Positions 15,775 through 24,709 of a DNA stretch of 24,795 nt are shown piece after piece. The notes below the pieces were generated by a model. That model saw only the letters and a program-made list of their open reading frames with translations. It did no database searches and was not told where the DNA came from. The position numbers and the translations under genes were made by a program. Source of the DNA: a virus. Numbering within the stretch: position 1 is the first letter of the stretch; every line of letters starts with the position of its first letter. The stretch is from positions 1 to 24,795 of the IMG/VR virus record IMGVR_UViG_3300020424_000026; one strand, given 5' to 3'.

Positions 15775-18396
15775 TTAGTACCCTCCTCCATATCCACCGC
15801 CTCCCGACGATCCACCACCTGATCCCGAAGACCCGCCACCACTAGGAGGACTAGAAGGAGGAGGAGTGTAACTCTGTCCAGTCGTTTGTTGACTTGATGT
15901 GTCAACTGGGTCAGTTTGAGTGATAGTACTTGTATCAGACTGACTCGTTGTAGTGGTGTCGGAAACATTTGTCTGTACTGCTGATGAAGAAACGGTTGTA
16001 TAAGAAGTAGATGTGGAAACTATGGATCTAGATGTTCTACTTTCTTGTGGTGTATTATATATTATAGCATGAGGTGTGGTGGTGTGTGCTACACCTGTCA
16101 TTTTTGTTCCGTTAGGCATAACGTGAAATGCTCCATAATATGGTTCACCATTTATAAAACCAACAATGTTAGCATTACGTGGAGATATACAATCTATAAC
16201 TTGCTTTACCTCACCTTGATAGGAAGGTCTTGGTGCTAATTGACCTTTTAACAATGCTCCAAATCCAGTTGATGATTGAATTTCTAATTCTGGTAAAGTA
16301 GTAAATTCTTCTAAATTATTCGTAGATGGGTCAGGTGGAATTACGTTTAATATTCTACCCCTATCATCTAAAAATTTTTCATATACATTACCTTTCTGGT
16401 CTGTTATAACATCCTCTTGTTTATAATTTTGACCTGGTTTTACTACAACAACATGATCGACAGTATAAGGTCCTTCTTCCCCTTCCTCTGGTTCAATCAC
16501 TGGATAGTTTTCACCGCTAGTGACAACAAATACATCAGTTAGTTGCTGATATGTAGGTGATGCTGGATCATAATCAATAACTGACTTAGCAACTGCACCG
16601 TAACCTTTACGACATGTATCTTCTATCTCAATAAATGGTGGTGACGTATATCCTCTGCCAGGATTAACAACTTTCATCCCAATTAAACTTGCTGTTTGCA
16701 CTGCAAAAACGTCACTTACAATCGCTCCTAAAATAGGATTTACCTGTGCTCCCTGACCTCCACCTCCAAATACATTAACCTTTATTCCAGAACAATTAAG
16801 TGGAGGTCCTGTGTAACAATCACTTAAAGTGCTACTAAAACCTGGTGTGCTTACATCTGGTCTCATAAAATCAAATAATCCTAGATTACCAATTACACCA
16901 CCAGGACTTGCTGCTGCCTCTTTTAATTCCTGTGCTGCATTTGCAATATCTAATACCTTACCAGCAATATTTTCTAAATTTAAATTACCAGGTCCAACAC
17001 CTAGTATCCACTTGTTAGTTTTACCTCCTAAATCAGCAGTTGGTACTTCACAATCATCAAAAATGCTTGCAATACCAAGTAGACCCTCAGCCTTCGACCT
17101 TAATAGTCCTTCAATATCTCCACTTGGGAATATACTAGCCACACCTGCTATAGCGTCTGATAATTCTGAATTTATACCCTTAATCATATCATTAAATAAT
17201 GCACCTATAAACTGATCTCCAATACAATCAGTAAAATTTTCAACATTATTTGTAAACTCTGCAAGTAAATTCCCAACATCACCAGTTAACTTGTCCGTGA
17301 TGTTTTTAATAGCACAAGGCATAAGATTCTGAAGATTCATCACAGGACCTACCATTGCAACTTGAGCTGCTTGTGCTTTTTTCTTTGCAAGAGCTAAATC
17401 ACCTGTTTTTTCTAAAACTTCAGCTAATTTATCTTTATAAAGTTTATTCAAACCACCATTAAGTTGTGGTGCTAATTCATCAAAGGTTGTATTTACCATA
17501 TCTTTAATCATCGGTTTTGATGCTGATACAATTGATTTTGCACCTTCAGCTAAATTTTTAAACTTATCTTTTGGAACAGAATTGTTAACTTCATTAAGGG
17601 TGTTTTTAAGTTGATTTTTGATTTTATTTGTTGATTTAGTATTGGAAGTTGAAGCTTGTTTCCCACTTCCTAATATTAGTTCTTGACCTATTGCCTTAAA
17701 AGCTTGTGTATCAACATTTTCAAATTGTCTTTTTAAATTTTCAAGAATTGGTTTTGAATTAGCAGCTGTATTTTTCAACCCAGTTTGTGATGCTCCAGAT
17801 TTAAGGACTTGTTTTAGTTCATCAGCATCTACAAGTTGCTCTAATTTTGCTTTTCCTTTTTCCTGTTGTTCTTTTAAATCTTCGACTATTTCTTGAGGTA
17901 AAAATCTAGGTGATTTTTGACTCTTGTTTGAATCATCACCACCTTCATTCTTAGAAATAAATTCACTATTTGGTTTAATCTTACTTGTATATCCTGTGAA
18001 TGGTACGAATGGAGATTTATATTCTTCATCACTTGCATAGTATCCAGTATTTGCAAATATTCCCAATATAACAGGAAGTTGTGCATCATCACCATCAAGA
18101 AAAAATCCCATAACAGTATCACCTGGTGATATGCGAATTGATCTTGCTCGATTCGCTTTACCTGATCCACCCTGTGAAGATAACAGCACCTGAGCCCAAG
18201 GTAAACTTTTATCAGGTAATTCAGTTATATCAGCAGGATGATAACCATAGATTCTTACTTTTACTCTACATCCCCAAGCATCACCTAATTGGTTGATTTG
18301 ATCTCCCTGTGCTTCTTCTGGTGCTACCTGACCTATCCACCATCGAAATCCATCTTTTCCTGTAAAATTAGTTTTAATTAGAGAATTTTCTATCAT
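15775..18396 (-). CDS. Baseplate hub protein, gp5-like OB-fold, no lysozyme domain
   Basis: 873 residues. The N-terminal 125 residues have the OB-fold pattern of gp5 (RWWIGQVAP, GCRVKVRIYGYHP, LPWAQVLLSS, ISPGDTVMGFFLDGDDAQLPVILGIF). T4 gp5 then has a lysozyme domain; none is seen here. Instead come a helical, Lys/Gln-rich region (about 150-340), a Gly-containing middle, beta modules (VNPGRGYTSPPFIEIED), a His/Tyr-rich module (residues 747-779: YYGAFHVMPNG, GVAHTTTPHAI) and a low-complexity Ser/Thr-rich tail from about 780 ending in glycines and tyrosines. It overlaps gp27 by 4 nt and is followed by a separate needle gene. It would form the central hub with the gp27-like protein. Confidence 0.78.
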   Translation of the reverse strand: MIENSLIKTNFTGKDGFRWWIGQVAPEEAQGDQINQLGDAWGCRVKVRIYGYHPADITELPDKSLPWAQVLLSSQGGSGKANRARSIRISPGDTVMGFFLDGDDAQLPVILGIFANTGYYASDEEYKSPFVPFTGYTSKIKPNSEFISKNEGGDDSNKSQKSPRFLPQEIVEDLKEQQEKGKAKLEQLVDADELKQVLKSGASQTGLKNTAANSKPILENLKRQFENVDTQAFKAIGQELILGSGKQASTSNTKSTNKIKNQLKNTLNEVNNSVPKDKFKNLAEGAKSIVSASKPMIKDMVNTTFDELAPQLNGGLNKLYKDKLAEVLEKTGDLALAKKKAQAAQVAMVGPVMNLQNLMPCAIKNITDKLTGDVGNLLAEFTNNVENFTDCIGDQFIGALFNDMIKGINSELSDAIAGVASIFPSGDIEGLLRSKAEGLLGIASIFDDCEVPTADLGGKTNKWILGVGPGNLNLENIAGKVLDIANAAQELKEAAASPGGVIGNLGLFDFMRPDVSTPGFSSTLSDCYTGPPLNCSGIKVNVFGGGGQGAQVNPILGAIVSDVFAVQTASLIGMKVVNPGRGYTSPPFIEIEDTCRKGYGAVAKSVIDYDPASPTYQQLTDVFVVTSGENYPVIEPEEGEEGPYTVDHVVVVKPGQNYKQEDVITDQKGNVYEKFLDDRGRILNVIPPDPSTNNLEEFTTLPELEIQSSTGFGALLKGQLAPRPSYQGEVKQVIDCISPRNANIVGFINGEPYYGAFHVMPNGTKMTGVAHTTTPHAIIYNTPQESRTSRSIVSTSTSYTTVSSSAVQTNVSDTTTTSQSDTSTITQTDPVDTSSQQTTGQSYTPPPSSPPSGGGSSGSGGGSSGGGGYGGGY

Positions 18397-19733
18397 TTCC
18401 TTCCGTAAGTATCTCTTAATAATTTTAATCTAGTGAACGAACCCTCTACATCATAATAGTGAGACATCTCTTTAATCATATATAGACCACTTGAATCAGG
18501 ATCTGGAACGTGTCTTTTTTCTAAATCGTTGCGGGGAAATTCACATCTAATGACAGTGCCCGCAGATAAATTTGTATTGAGAGGTACAACAATCTCTGCA
18601 ACCTGAGTATGTAATAAACTATATCTCATTCTTGATTGTGCGTCAATCATCACTGGATCAGCATTTCTTTGAATGGGGTCATTCCAACCTTTCTTACTCG
18701 CATTTTCCTCTAATGTGCCAATATCATACATTGCACTGAATATACGAGTTGGTGCATTTCCTAAAGATTCAGCATCCTCTATTTCTGACATAGGTGCAGA
18801 TGGAAATTCTATTTTATTTTCACCTAAAGTTTTAATATTGTTAACATAATCTGATGACTTAAAATGGTTGATATAAGGAGCAAATGAAAGGGGATTAATA
18901 TAATATCTTTGACTACTATATGCACCTCTTTCTAGTTTATTCATCAAATCAATATTTTGATTTATGTTGTATTCTATAATTTTAAAATCTTTATTTGGAT
19001 CATTAAAATTTACTACATTTGGTGCATACCTATAATCTTTTTCAAAAGGATTTTGCTCTACTAAAGAGTCAATGGATCTAAAATTAAATCCATCTTTTGT
19101 TTGATAGAAAAAGAAACCAGCACTACTACCTTTTGATTCCTCCTCGGATTCACCAGACATAGATCTACTTGCTAACCAAGTTAATATTTGAAATGGTTTT
19201 TTCATATTTCCAATGAACCCATAATTATTCATTGTAGTCTCTATTTCATTTATTTTATCAGTTTTAATATAATTTTTTAAAATATCTTTTACAGCGGCAG
19301 AAATATTAGTCTCTGGGGTAAATTTTTTACCAACCCGTGCAGTCTCATTCGTAATTGCCTCTCTACTTACTAAATTTAAAACTAGACTCTCACGCTCTCC
19401 ATCTATCATCACATTTTCTATACCGCTAACGTAAAAATTTTTCGTGGGTTCTGAAAAATCTAGTGTTTGATTAGTGACTGAATTAGCAGCTATTTTTATC
19501 GATACTCTCTCACCACCTCTTAGTGGTAAACCATTATAAAGAGATTGTAATTTACCATCTTTACCACGTACAACTCCACCAGTATTAACTACAACTATTC
19601 TAGCTGTGATAATTGGTGAAAATAAATTTTCATAATATGTGAAGTTAACAACACCCTCTGCTATGTCAACGGTAGTAGAACCGTCTCCTGATTCGATAAT
19701 AAATTCTTCGTATATTGATGATTTTACTGACAT
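18393..19733 (-). CDS. Baseplate hub protein, gp27-like
   Basis: 446 residues (T4 gp27 is 391). Placement between tape-measure genes and gp5, and a beta-rich N-terminal part followed by a mixed region (LTWLASRSM, RYYINPLSFAPYINHF), agree with gp27-type hub proteins, which form the trimeric ring at the tube end. The C-terminus, GLYMIKEMSHYYDVEGSFTRLKLL, resembles the last strands of gp27/gp44-type hubs. I infer gp27 from position and fold pattern rather than a strong motif. Start ATG 19733 overlaps the upstream stop (TAATG); its end overlaps gp5 by ATGA. Confidence 0.65.
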   Translation of the reverse strand: MSVKSSIYEEFIIESGDGSTTVDIAEGVVNFTYYENLFSPIITARIVVVNTGGVVRGKDGKLQSLYNGLPLRGGERVSIKIAANSVTNQTLDFSEPTKNFYVSGIENVMIDGERESLVLNLVSREAITNETARVGKKFTPETNISAAVKDILKNYIKTDKINEIETTMNNYGFIGNMKKPFQILTWLASRSMSGESEEESKGSSAGFFFYQTKDGFNFRSIDSLVEQNPFEKDYRYAPNVVNFNDPNKDFKIIEYNINQNIDLMNKLERGAYSSQRYYINPLSFAPYINHFKSSDYVNNIKTLGENKIEFPSAPMSEIEDAESLGNAPTRIFSAMYDIGTLEENASKKGWNDPIQRNADPVMIDAQSRMRYSLLHTQVAEIVVPLNTNLSAGTVIRCEFPRNDLEKRHVPDPDSSGLYMIKEMSHYYDVEGSFTRLKLLRDTYGRK

Positions 19734-21295
19734 TAGCTATTCAATATGAGAGTCTGAGCTTTTTTGATTGGATCTTTATTGGTATTAAATTCAACTCCAA
19801 TACCTGAACCTCCTCCACCAACAAATGATCCACCATTACCTGTATTAACTGCGACCTCTTGTATAATGACAGTTGTTTTATTAGATTTTTTATTTTTAAC
19901 AAGATTCTGTTCATTTTTGGAGATAGGAACAATCAATCCCATATCATCTTTTCTTCCTGGAATGCTTATATTTACATTTGTTTGAATATCTCTGGTATTA
20001 ACACCAAATTTATCATTGAGAAGTATACTAAGTGATTTAAATCTAAAGTTTTCTTTTGCTGTTCTATTTAAATCTTTTTCTTTAAGTTTTAAAAAATTTG
20101 ATATTGCTTCTTCTTTAGTAAGTGCATCAACTCCTGTACCCTTTATCAATTTCAATGCACCCTGATCACCTCTATACACTACGGTTTCTCTTCTTTTTTT
20201 AGTGCCAGTAGTATTATTATTTTTTTTGTTTGTAGTTTGATTTCTCTTACTTACATCTCCAATGGTATTTTTTAATTTATTAGTCTGATTTTTTACTTCA
20301 TTATCAACGTCTTTTTCCGACACTACATCCTTTTCTTTTTGATTATTGACTAATTTGACACCATCATCAATTATTTTATCTGCCTGTCCCACTATTATAT
20401 CATCTTCAGTCTCCTCTTGGTCTATTGGTGTCTCGACAACATTTTCATTTTCATTATCACTATCATTAACAGGCACTGTTATTATGTTATCATCTTGTCT
20501 TACCTCACCATCTAAAGTTGCATCACCTACGTCACCCACACCTTCTTCTACTTCCGCTCCACTCTCCTTTGCCTCCTGTAATCCATCTTTATATGCCTTA
20601 TCAATTTCCTCACCATAGGTCATTTCTAAATTATTTTTATTGACATCACTTCTTAACACTTCATTATCAACACTTTTTTCAAACCCTTCAACTGCTTCTT
20701 GAAATTCAGTATTAAGTAAAAGTAAAGCGTTTACTGCCTTTTCATTCTCATCTTCCTGTTCTGCTTTTGCTTTTAAAAAATCAAATTTTGGTAAGGAATC
20801 CATAGCTTCTCTTATTCCTTGTCCCAATGAAGTGAAAAAATCACCAACTCCCTCTACGAAATTAGTTAAAATATTAGTTAATTGTTGAATTCTTTTTATA
20901 AGTGATGATATAGCATTTAATATTACTGGTAAAGAATTTATAAACCATCCTACTAAAATTATACCAAAGAAATCTAATATTCTCCCTAAAAATCCTTTTG
21001 TGCTTCTTTGAACTATATTACCTTGTTTTGTTTCTACACCTTTTATTGATGTTGATTCTAGTTCATCCTCTCTTTGTTTTCTCCTTACATTTTCTCTTCT
21101 CTTATTAAAATACTGATCATCCTTTCTTATCAATTTAGAAGTGAAAATATTTGTTTTGCGAGTTTGTTCTATAATTCCACTCGCAAGCAAACTTGTTCTA
21201 CCCAAACCTTTTGAAAAATTTGATACAGAATTACGTATAGAATTAATACTATTTGATGAACTTATTAAAGAATTACGTTGTTTTTGTATTGACAT
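19733..21295 (-). CDS. Second tape-measure-like protein
   Basis: 520 residues. Helical N-terminus with basic residues (RRENVRRKQRED near 67-78), then one hydrophobic stretch at about 102-133 with the motif LxRxxDxFxxxxxGWxxN, also present in the upstream gene. An acidic low-complexity middle follows (about 240-345), then a basic patch (KKRRETVVYRG) and a C-terminus with Gly-rich FVGGGGSGIGVEF. Architecture and place suggest a tape-measure-related tail interior protein, a paralog or partner of the upstream gene. A chaperone or hub-plug role is the alternative. TAATG overlap with both neighbours. Confidence 0.6.
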   Translation of the reverse strand: MSIQKQRNSLISSSNSINSIRNSVSNFSKGLGRTSLLASGIIEQTRKTNIFTSKLIRKDDQYFNKRRENVRRKQREDELESTSIKGVETKQGNIVQRSTKGFLGRILDFFGIILVGWFINSLPVILNAISSLIKRIQQLTNILTNFVEGVGDFFTSLGQGIREAMDSLPKFDFLKAKAEQEDENEKAVNALLLLNTEFQEAVEGFEKSVDNEVLRSDVNKNNLEMTYGEEIDKAYKDGLQEAKESGAEVEEGVGDVGDATLDGEVRQDDNIITVPVNDSDNENENVVETPIDQEETEDDIIVGQADKIIDDGVKLVNNQKEKDVVSEKDVDNEVKNQTNKLKNTIGDVSKRNQTTNKKNNNTTGTKKRRETVVYRGDQGALKLIKGTGVDALTKEEAISNFLKLKEKDLNRTAKENFRFKSLSILLNDKFGVNTRDIQTNVNISIPGRKDDMGLIVPISKNEQNLVKNKKSNKTTVIIQEVAVNTGNGGSFVGGGGSGIGVEFNTNKDPIKKAQTLILNS

Positions 21296-22950
21296 TAGAC
21301 CGTGCTTACATTAAACAAAGATTCTGCGACTATCACGTAATTATTGGCATAATCTGATGTTGAAAATTTAGGCACTTTTACTGCACCTACTTTGCTTGGA
21401 CCTGATGTTCCAGTTTGAGGTGTACTTTTTCCTTGTAATGGTAAGTTTATTACTTCTACATCTTCATTTAAAGCCAATTTCTGATCTAAATTTTCATCTC
21501 TTGTTTTAAATGGCACTATTCCACTAACAGAATCATAAGAAACTGGTCTTGCCATAATATTATCATTATTAGAGGTATTCGTTCCCTCTATATTACCAGA
21601 TGCAGAATTATTATTCATACTAGTATCACCTTCTACATTTTGATTCGCACCTGTTAACGAATCAACACCTCCACCAACGAAATTTGCTGCTGCCTCATCA
21701 CCACCAAATAAACTCACACCGATACCACCTAATAAACCACCGATAAGTGCACCAGGTGGTCCTCCTAAAAAACCACCAATCAATGCACCAGTTTTCATAC
21801 CAGCACCAAATGTTAAGTATTTGGTAACTCCTCTCGTTAGAGATCCTATAAATGCTTGGAAATTACTGTTACCTCTCTTTTTATAATCTGCAAAATCAAA
21901 TACACCCTCTACAACATAAAATAATTTATTAAATGTATTTAAAAGTTTTCCACCGAACTGTCCTAGTCTTGAAAATGCACCTACCTTAGTTGCTTTAGAT
22001 GCAGTAGCAGCAGCCATTTCTTTGGTAACAATTGGTTTACCAAACATATTACGAAATATGTTATTGAATTGTCTAATTTTATTTGGAAAGAACGCTTGTG
22101 TTGCTACGACTCCACCAGTTGCTGCTGCTGATCTCGATAATATTTTACTATCTCTTGTAGCCTGAGCTGCTGCTTTTGGATCTACATTCTTAACATTATC
22201 AACTAAACCGACTATTCCAAGTCGTAACATATTTTTAAATTTATTGAGATTTACTCCAATAAAATTGAATAATAATTCAAATGGTCTTTTTATGAAATTA
22301 GTGGAAACTACTAATAATAGAGTTGCTGTAAATGCTTTTGTTAGTGCGAGTAATTTACCAAATGCGATGGTTGCAGCTAATGTTATACCACCCATTATTA
22401 TCAGACTGCCTACTAATTTATCCTTAAATTTTTTTAATTCTTCCTCATTCCCCTCGGCATTTAATCTTAAGAACGTTAATGTTGTATTAACTAACCAACC
22501 ACCTGCTAAGAATAAAAAAGCATCTGTCAATCTTGATAAAATACCTTGAGCTACTTGCTTAACTCTTCTGACTGGAGTAAGTAATGCAAATTGTATTCTT
22601 TTTTCTAATTCTGATTCTTTACCCTCTCTTAATCCCTGCTCTGCTAATATAGCTTCCCTTCTTTCTTTTGCTGCTTGTCTTTGTCTTTCTAATGCATCAC
22701 TTACTTGTAAATTATTTTTTATTGCCTCTAACGAATTATTAATACTTGAGACTTGTTGAGTTATTCCTGAAAGTTGACCTGAAACACTTTCTAAAGTCAA
22801 TGAATTTTTTGATATTAAATTTTGTGATATTGTATCACCTTGAGCTTGTGGTGGAACAGCACGACCAGTAAAGATACTAGAAGATACGCTTCTTCTAATA
22901 CCTCTTAATCCACCTGCAATCGGTGACGCTAAACCTTGTTCCTCATCCAT
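21295..22950 (-). CDS. Tail tape-measure-like protein
   Basis: 551 residues, similar in length to T4 gp29 (590). Helical N-terminus, a basic helix ALERQRQAAKERREAI (86-101), then hydrophobic segments at about 138-163, 180-200 and 204-218, and a Gly-rich hydrophobic stretch near 385-410 (GALIGGFLGGPPGALIGGLL). Tape measures commonly have helical plus membrane-inserting segments. It is directly downstream of the chaperone pair, the canonical place of the tape measure. Its ATG overlaps the small ORF stop; its TAA overlaps the next ATG. It likely sets tail length and inserts into the host membrane. Confidence 0.65.
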   Translation of the reverse strand: MDEEQGLASPIAGGLRGIRRSVSSSIFTGRAVPPQAQGDTISQNLISKNSLTLESVSGQLSGITQQVSSINNSLEAIKNNLQVSDALERQRQAAKERREAILAEQGLREGKESELEKRIQFALLTPVRRVKQVAQGILSRLTDAFLFLAGGWLVNTTLTFLRLNAEGNEEELKKFKDKLVGSLIIMGGITLAATIAFGKLLALTKAFTATLLLVVSTNFIKRPFELLFNFIGVNLNKFKNMLRLGIVGLVDNVKNVDPKAAAQATRDSKILSRSAAATGGVVATQAFFPNKIRQFNNIFRNMFGKPIVTKEMAAATASKATKVGAFSRLGQFGGKLLNTFNKLFYVVEGVFDFADYKKRGNSNFQAFIGSLTRGVTKYLTFGAGMKTGALIGGFLGGPPGALIGGLLGGIGVSLFGGDEAAANFVGGGVDSLTGANQNVEGDTSMNNNSASGNIEGTNTSNNDNIMARPVSYDSVSGIVPFKTRDENLDQKLALNEDVEVINLPLQGKSTPQTGTSGPSKVGAVKVPKFSTSDYANNYVIVAESLFNVSTV

Positions 22951-23119
22951 TATTTTGTTGTGCTTTTAAATTTTCCTCTTCAACATACTGTTGCAATAGA
23001 GAAACGTAAATTTCTCTTTCCCAAGGTATCATATTCTCAAGTTCAGTTAAACTATATTTATGGTGCTGCATCAAGGCAAAATTTAACTTATAGTATGACA
23101 CAAGATCTTCATGTGCCAT
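22943..23119 (-). CDS. Small hub/tail assembly chaperone ORF, likely expressed by -1 frameshift
   Basis: 58 residues if started at ATG 23119. Sequence SLTELENMIPWEREIYVSLL, then QQYVEEEN, is the conserved core of the short chaperone ORF next to gp26/gp51 in marine T4-like phages. It lies 2 nt after the gp26-like stop, without a Shine-Dalgarno, and its ATG is inside a stable hairpin. Reading the gp26-like gene in the -1 frame after TTTTTTC enters this ORF in phase (R-I-S-M-A-H...), giving a 299-residue fusion of 238 upstream residues, 3 linker residues and these 58. This copies the G/GT arrangement that loads the tape measure in lambda-type phages. Independent translation from ATG cannot be excluded. 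Confidence 0.75.
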   Translation of the reverse strand: MAHEDLVSYYKLNFALMQHHKYSLTELENMIPWEREIYVSLLQQYVEEENLKAQQNNG

Positions 23120-23134
23120 ACTTATGCGAAAAAA
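23092..23134 (-). promoter_or_regulatory. Programmed -1 frameshift signal (slippery heptamer and hairpin)
   Basis: Minus strand: heptamer T TTT TTC (23134-23128) aligned to the gp26-like frame, spacer GCATA (5 nt, 23127-23123), then an 11-bp stem AGTATGGCACA (23122-23112) pairing with TGTGTCATACT (23102-23092), one G-U pair, and a 9-nt loop. The zero-frame stop TAA is at 23124-23122. This is the standard order and spacing for -1 ribosomal frameshifting. Confidence 0.75.
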
Positions 23135-23841
23135 TTCTGCAGCCCCTCAATTTTTATATCACTCTCAACTTTAGTGTTTGGATTGGTGACAGTAACAGTA
23201 TGAGATAATTTAGGCATAGTTTCAAAAAATGTTTCGACTTTTTTGAACTGACTAGAATTTAATGACTCTATAAAAGTTGTTAACTCTTTCTTCGTACATT
23301 CTTCCGAAGCCCAAGATTCCTCCTCTGAATAAACCTGATCTATACAAGATGCGATTAAATCAAAAGTATCATCTACGTTCATCTCCTGCATCGCACTAAA
23401 GTTATTTTTAATAAATTCAGTCAACGAAGGATATTTCATCCTTAAAGTATAAACATCATCTAAAGATATGTCAGTTGAATGGTTTTCATCCTTTTGCACT
23501 TTAATGCTATCAACATTAATGGATGCTGGTACTTGTGTTTTACCATCATCAGGACAAGTAACCATCACTTCAATTTGCTCTCCAACAGATTTTCCACGAA
23601 TGTTTAGAAAAAGATATTCTATATCAAAGGTTGCTAATTTTTCAACCTTTATTCCCTTTGAAAGTATACAATGAGAAATCACATCTTTGACTGCTCTCGC
23701 AATCTGTTTTGTATCTTGAGATTCCATCGCTAAGATAAGAATCTTTTCCTCCTTCACTAGAAACGGTCTATATTTAATTTTCCTGTTTGATGAAGGGAGA
23801 GTCAACTCGTATGTTGGAGTTGATATGGTTGGTAATGGCAT
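23122..23841 (-). CDS. gp26-like baseplate hub assembly protein / tail chaperone
   Basis: 239 residues. The N-terminus (MPLPTISTPTYELTLPSSN, then KIKYRPFLVKEEKILILAME) matches the T4 baseplate family represented by gp26. The middle has EYLFLNIRGKSVG; a helical part follows (FIKNNFSAMQEMNVDDTFDLI, CIDQVY), and the C-terminal end is IKIEGLQNFFA. T4 gp26 and gp51 act as hub assembly factors. Here the gene is immediately upstream of the tape-measure genes and its last codons form a slippery site, so it is probably the unshifted (G-like) chaperone with a longer shifted form. A perfect late promoter lies upstream. Confidence 0.8.
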   Translation of the reverse strand: MPLPTISTPTYELTLPSSNRKIKYRPFLVKEEKILILAMESQDTKQIARAVKDVISHCILSKGIKVEKLATFDIEYLFLNIRGKSVGEQIEVMVTCPDDGKTQVPASINVDSIKVQKDENHSTDISLDDVYTLRMKYPSLTEFIKNNFSAMQEMNVDDTFDLIASCIDQVYSEEESWASEECTKKELTTFIESLNSSQFKKVETFFETMPKLSHTVTVTNPNTKVESDIKIEGLQNFFA

Positions 23842-23865
23842 AATAATTACTACACTTCATAAAAT

Positions 23866-23873
23866 TATTTATA
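23866..23873 (-). promoter_or_regulatory. T4 late promoter, perfect TATAAATA
   Basis: TATAAATA on the minus strand in the 46-nt gap before the gp26-like gene, placing the start about 18 nt before ATG 23841. It matches the T4 gp55-dependent late consensus exactly and probably drives the whole hub operon. Confidence 0.75.
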
Positions 23874-23887
23874 GGGGTTTTAAAAAC

Positions 23888-24709
23888 TTATCTTTGGAAA
23901 ACAGGAAAAGGACTTCGACCAAATTGACTGCTATCCACACTACCTGTTACAGTTCCTCCATCTAATCGTCTTTGATATCCAACACTATCATTCAATAAAG
24001 ATACTCCACTCATAACTTCATTTAAAGCACCAGCATCATTATACCTTATATTATTATTACCAGATTTTCTTCTATTATTATTCAAATCAATACCTAACGC
24101 TCTTGCTAATGATGAGGTTTCCCCACAAATATATCTATCAAAACTAAATGACGCTGTTGCTTTTAATACCTGTGAATTTTGATATGAAACCCTAGTTGAG
24201 TTTAAGGCAATTGGAAATAATCCAACAAAGCGATACTCCAAAAATTGAAAATGATCTGCTTCAAATTTTACTATTCTCGTATCATTAGATTTATATTCTT
24301 CGGGATATGCCATTTTAAAATGATACGCATCCCTTGAAGGGTCAGAATTAGATTGTCCTGAAATATATTCCATCCAATGTTCGATAAATTTAAGTGATTT
24401 ATATTCCAAATCAACATAAAAATCAAAACTAATTTGAGTGAACTGTCTTGTATGTGCGAATTTTTCTACTAATCCCTGATAATCTCCAGCAGTATTCACA
24501 GATGCCATATTACTACCTGGTAATACTGCGTCACTACATAAAAGTCCAATATTATCAGAGATAAAACGATCATTTATCCCTTTTTTTCTCATTTCTGATC
24601 TTAATGGGCTATTTGGTAGTACAAATTTTACAAGAAACTTTGATGTCTGAGCTACTCTTTGTAACTTAGGCATTATATCTGATATCCCTCTTGGTCTTGG
24701 TGCTGGCAC
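23888..24709 (-). CDS. Tail-tube-fold baseplate protein (gp48/gp54-like)
   Basis: 273 residues from GTG at 24709; an ATG at 24673 would remove 12 residues, but the RPRGISD segment before it looks like part of the conserved N-terminus, so I prefer GTG. The pattern of tube-type proteins is visible: LCSDAVLPGSNM, VEKFAHTRQFTQISFDFYVD, KFIEHWMEYISG, and a late strand pair FRFVGLFPIALNST-like then VLKATASFSFDRYI. T4 has this fold in gp19 (tube), gp54 (initiator) and gp48 (cap). Length and location next to hub genes favour gp48/gp54; a tube protein is less likely. It is the first minus-strand gene, divergent from gp4. Confidence 0.65.
   Translation of the reverse strand: MPAPRPRGISDIMPKLQRVAQTSKFLVKFVLPNSPLRSEMRKKGINDRFISDNIGLLCSDAVLPGSNMASVNTAGDYQGLVEKFAHTRQFTQISFDFYVDLEYKSLKFIEHWMEYISGQSNSDPSRDAYHFKMAYPEEYKSNDTRIVKFEADHFQFLEYRFVGLFPIALNSTRVSYQNSQVLKATASFSFDRYICGETSSLARALGIDLNNNRRKSGNNNIRYNDAGALNEVMSGVSLLNDSVGYQRRLDGGTVTGSVDSSQFGRSPFPVFQR

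Noticed and set aside
15772-15778. CTAAATA on the minus strand before the needle gene, resembling a late promoter
   Set aside because: It is made by the gp5-like stop codon region and lies too close to ATG 15767; transcription would begin at or after the start codon.
24673-24675. ATG at 24673 as the start of the gp48/gp54-like gene
   Set aside because: Possible, but the upstream GTG keeps the RPRGISD segment, and the predicted leader from the late promoter fits GTG at 24709.
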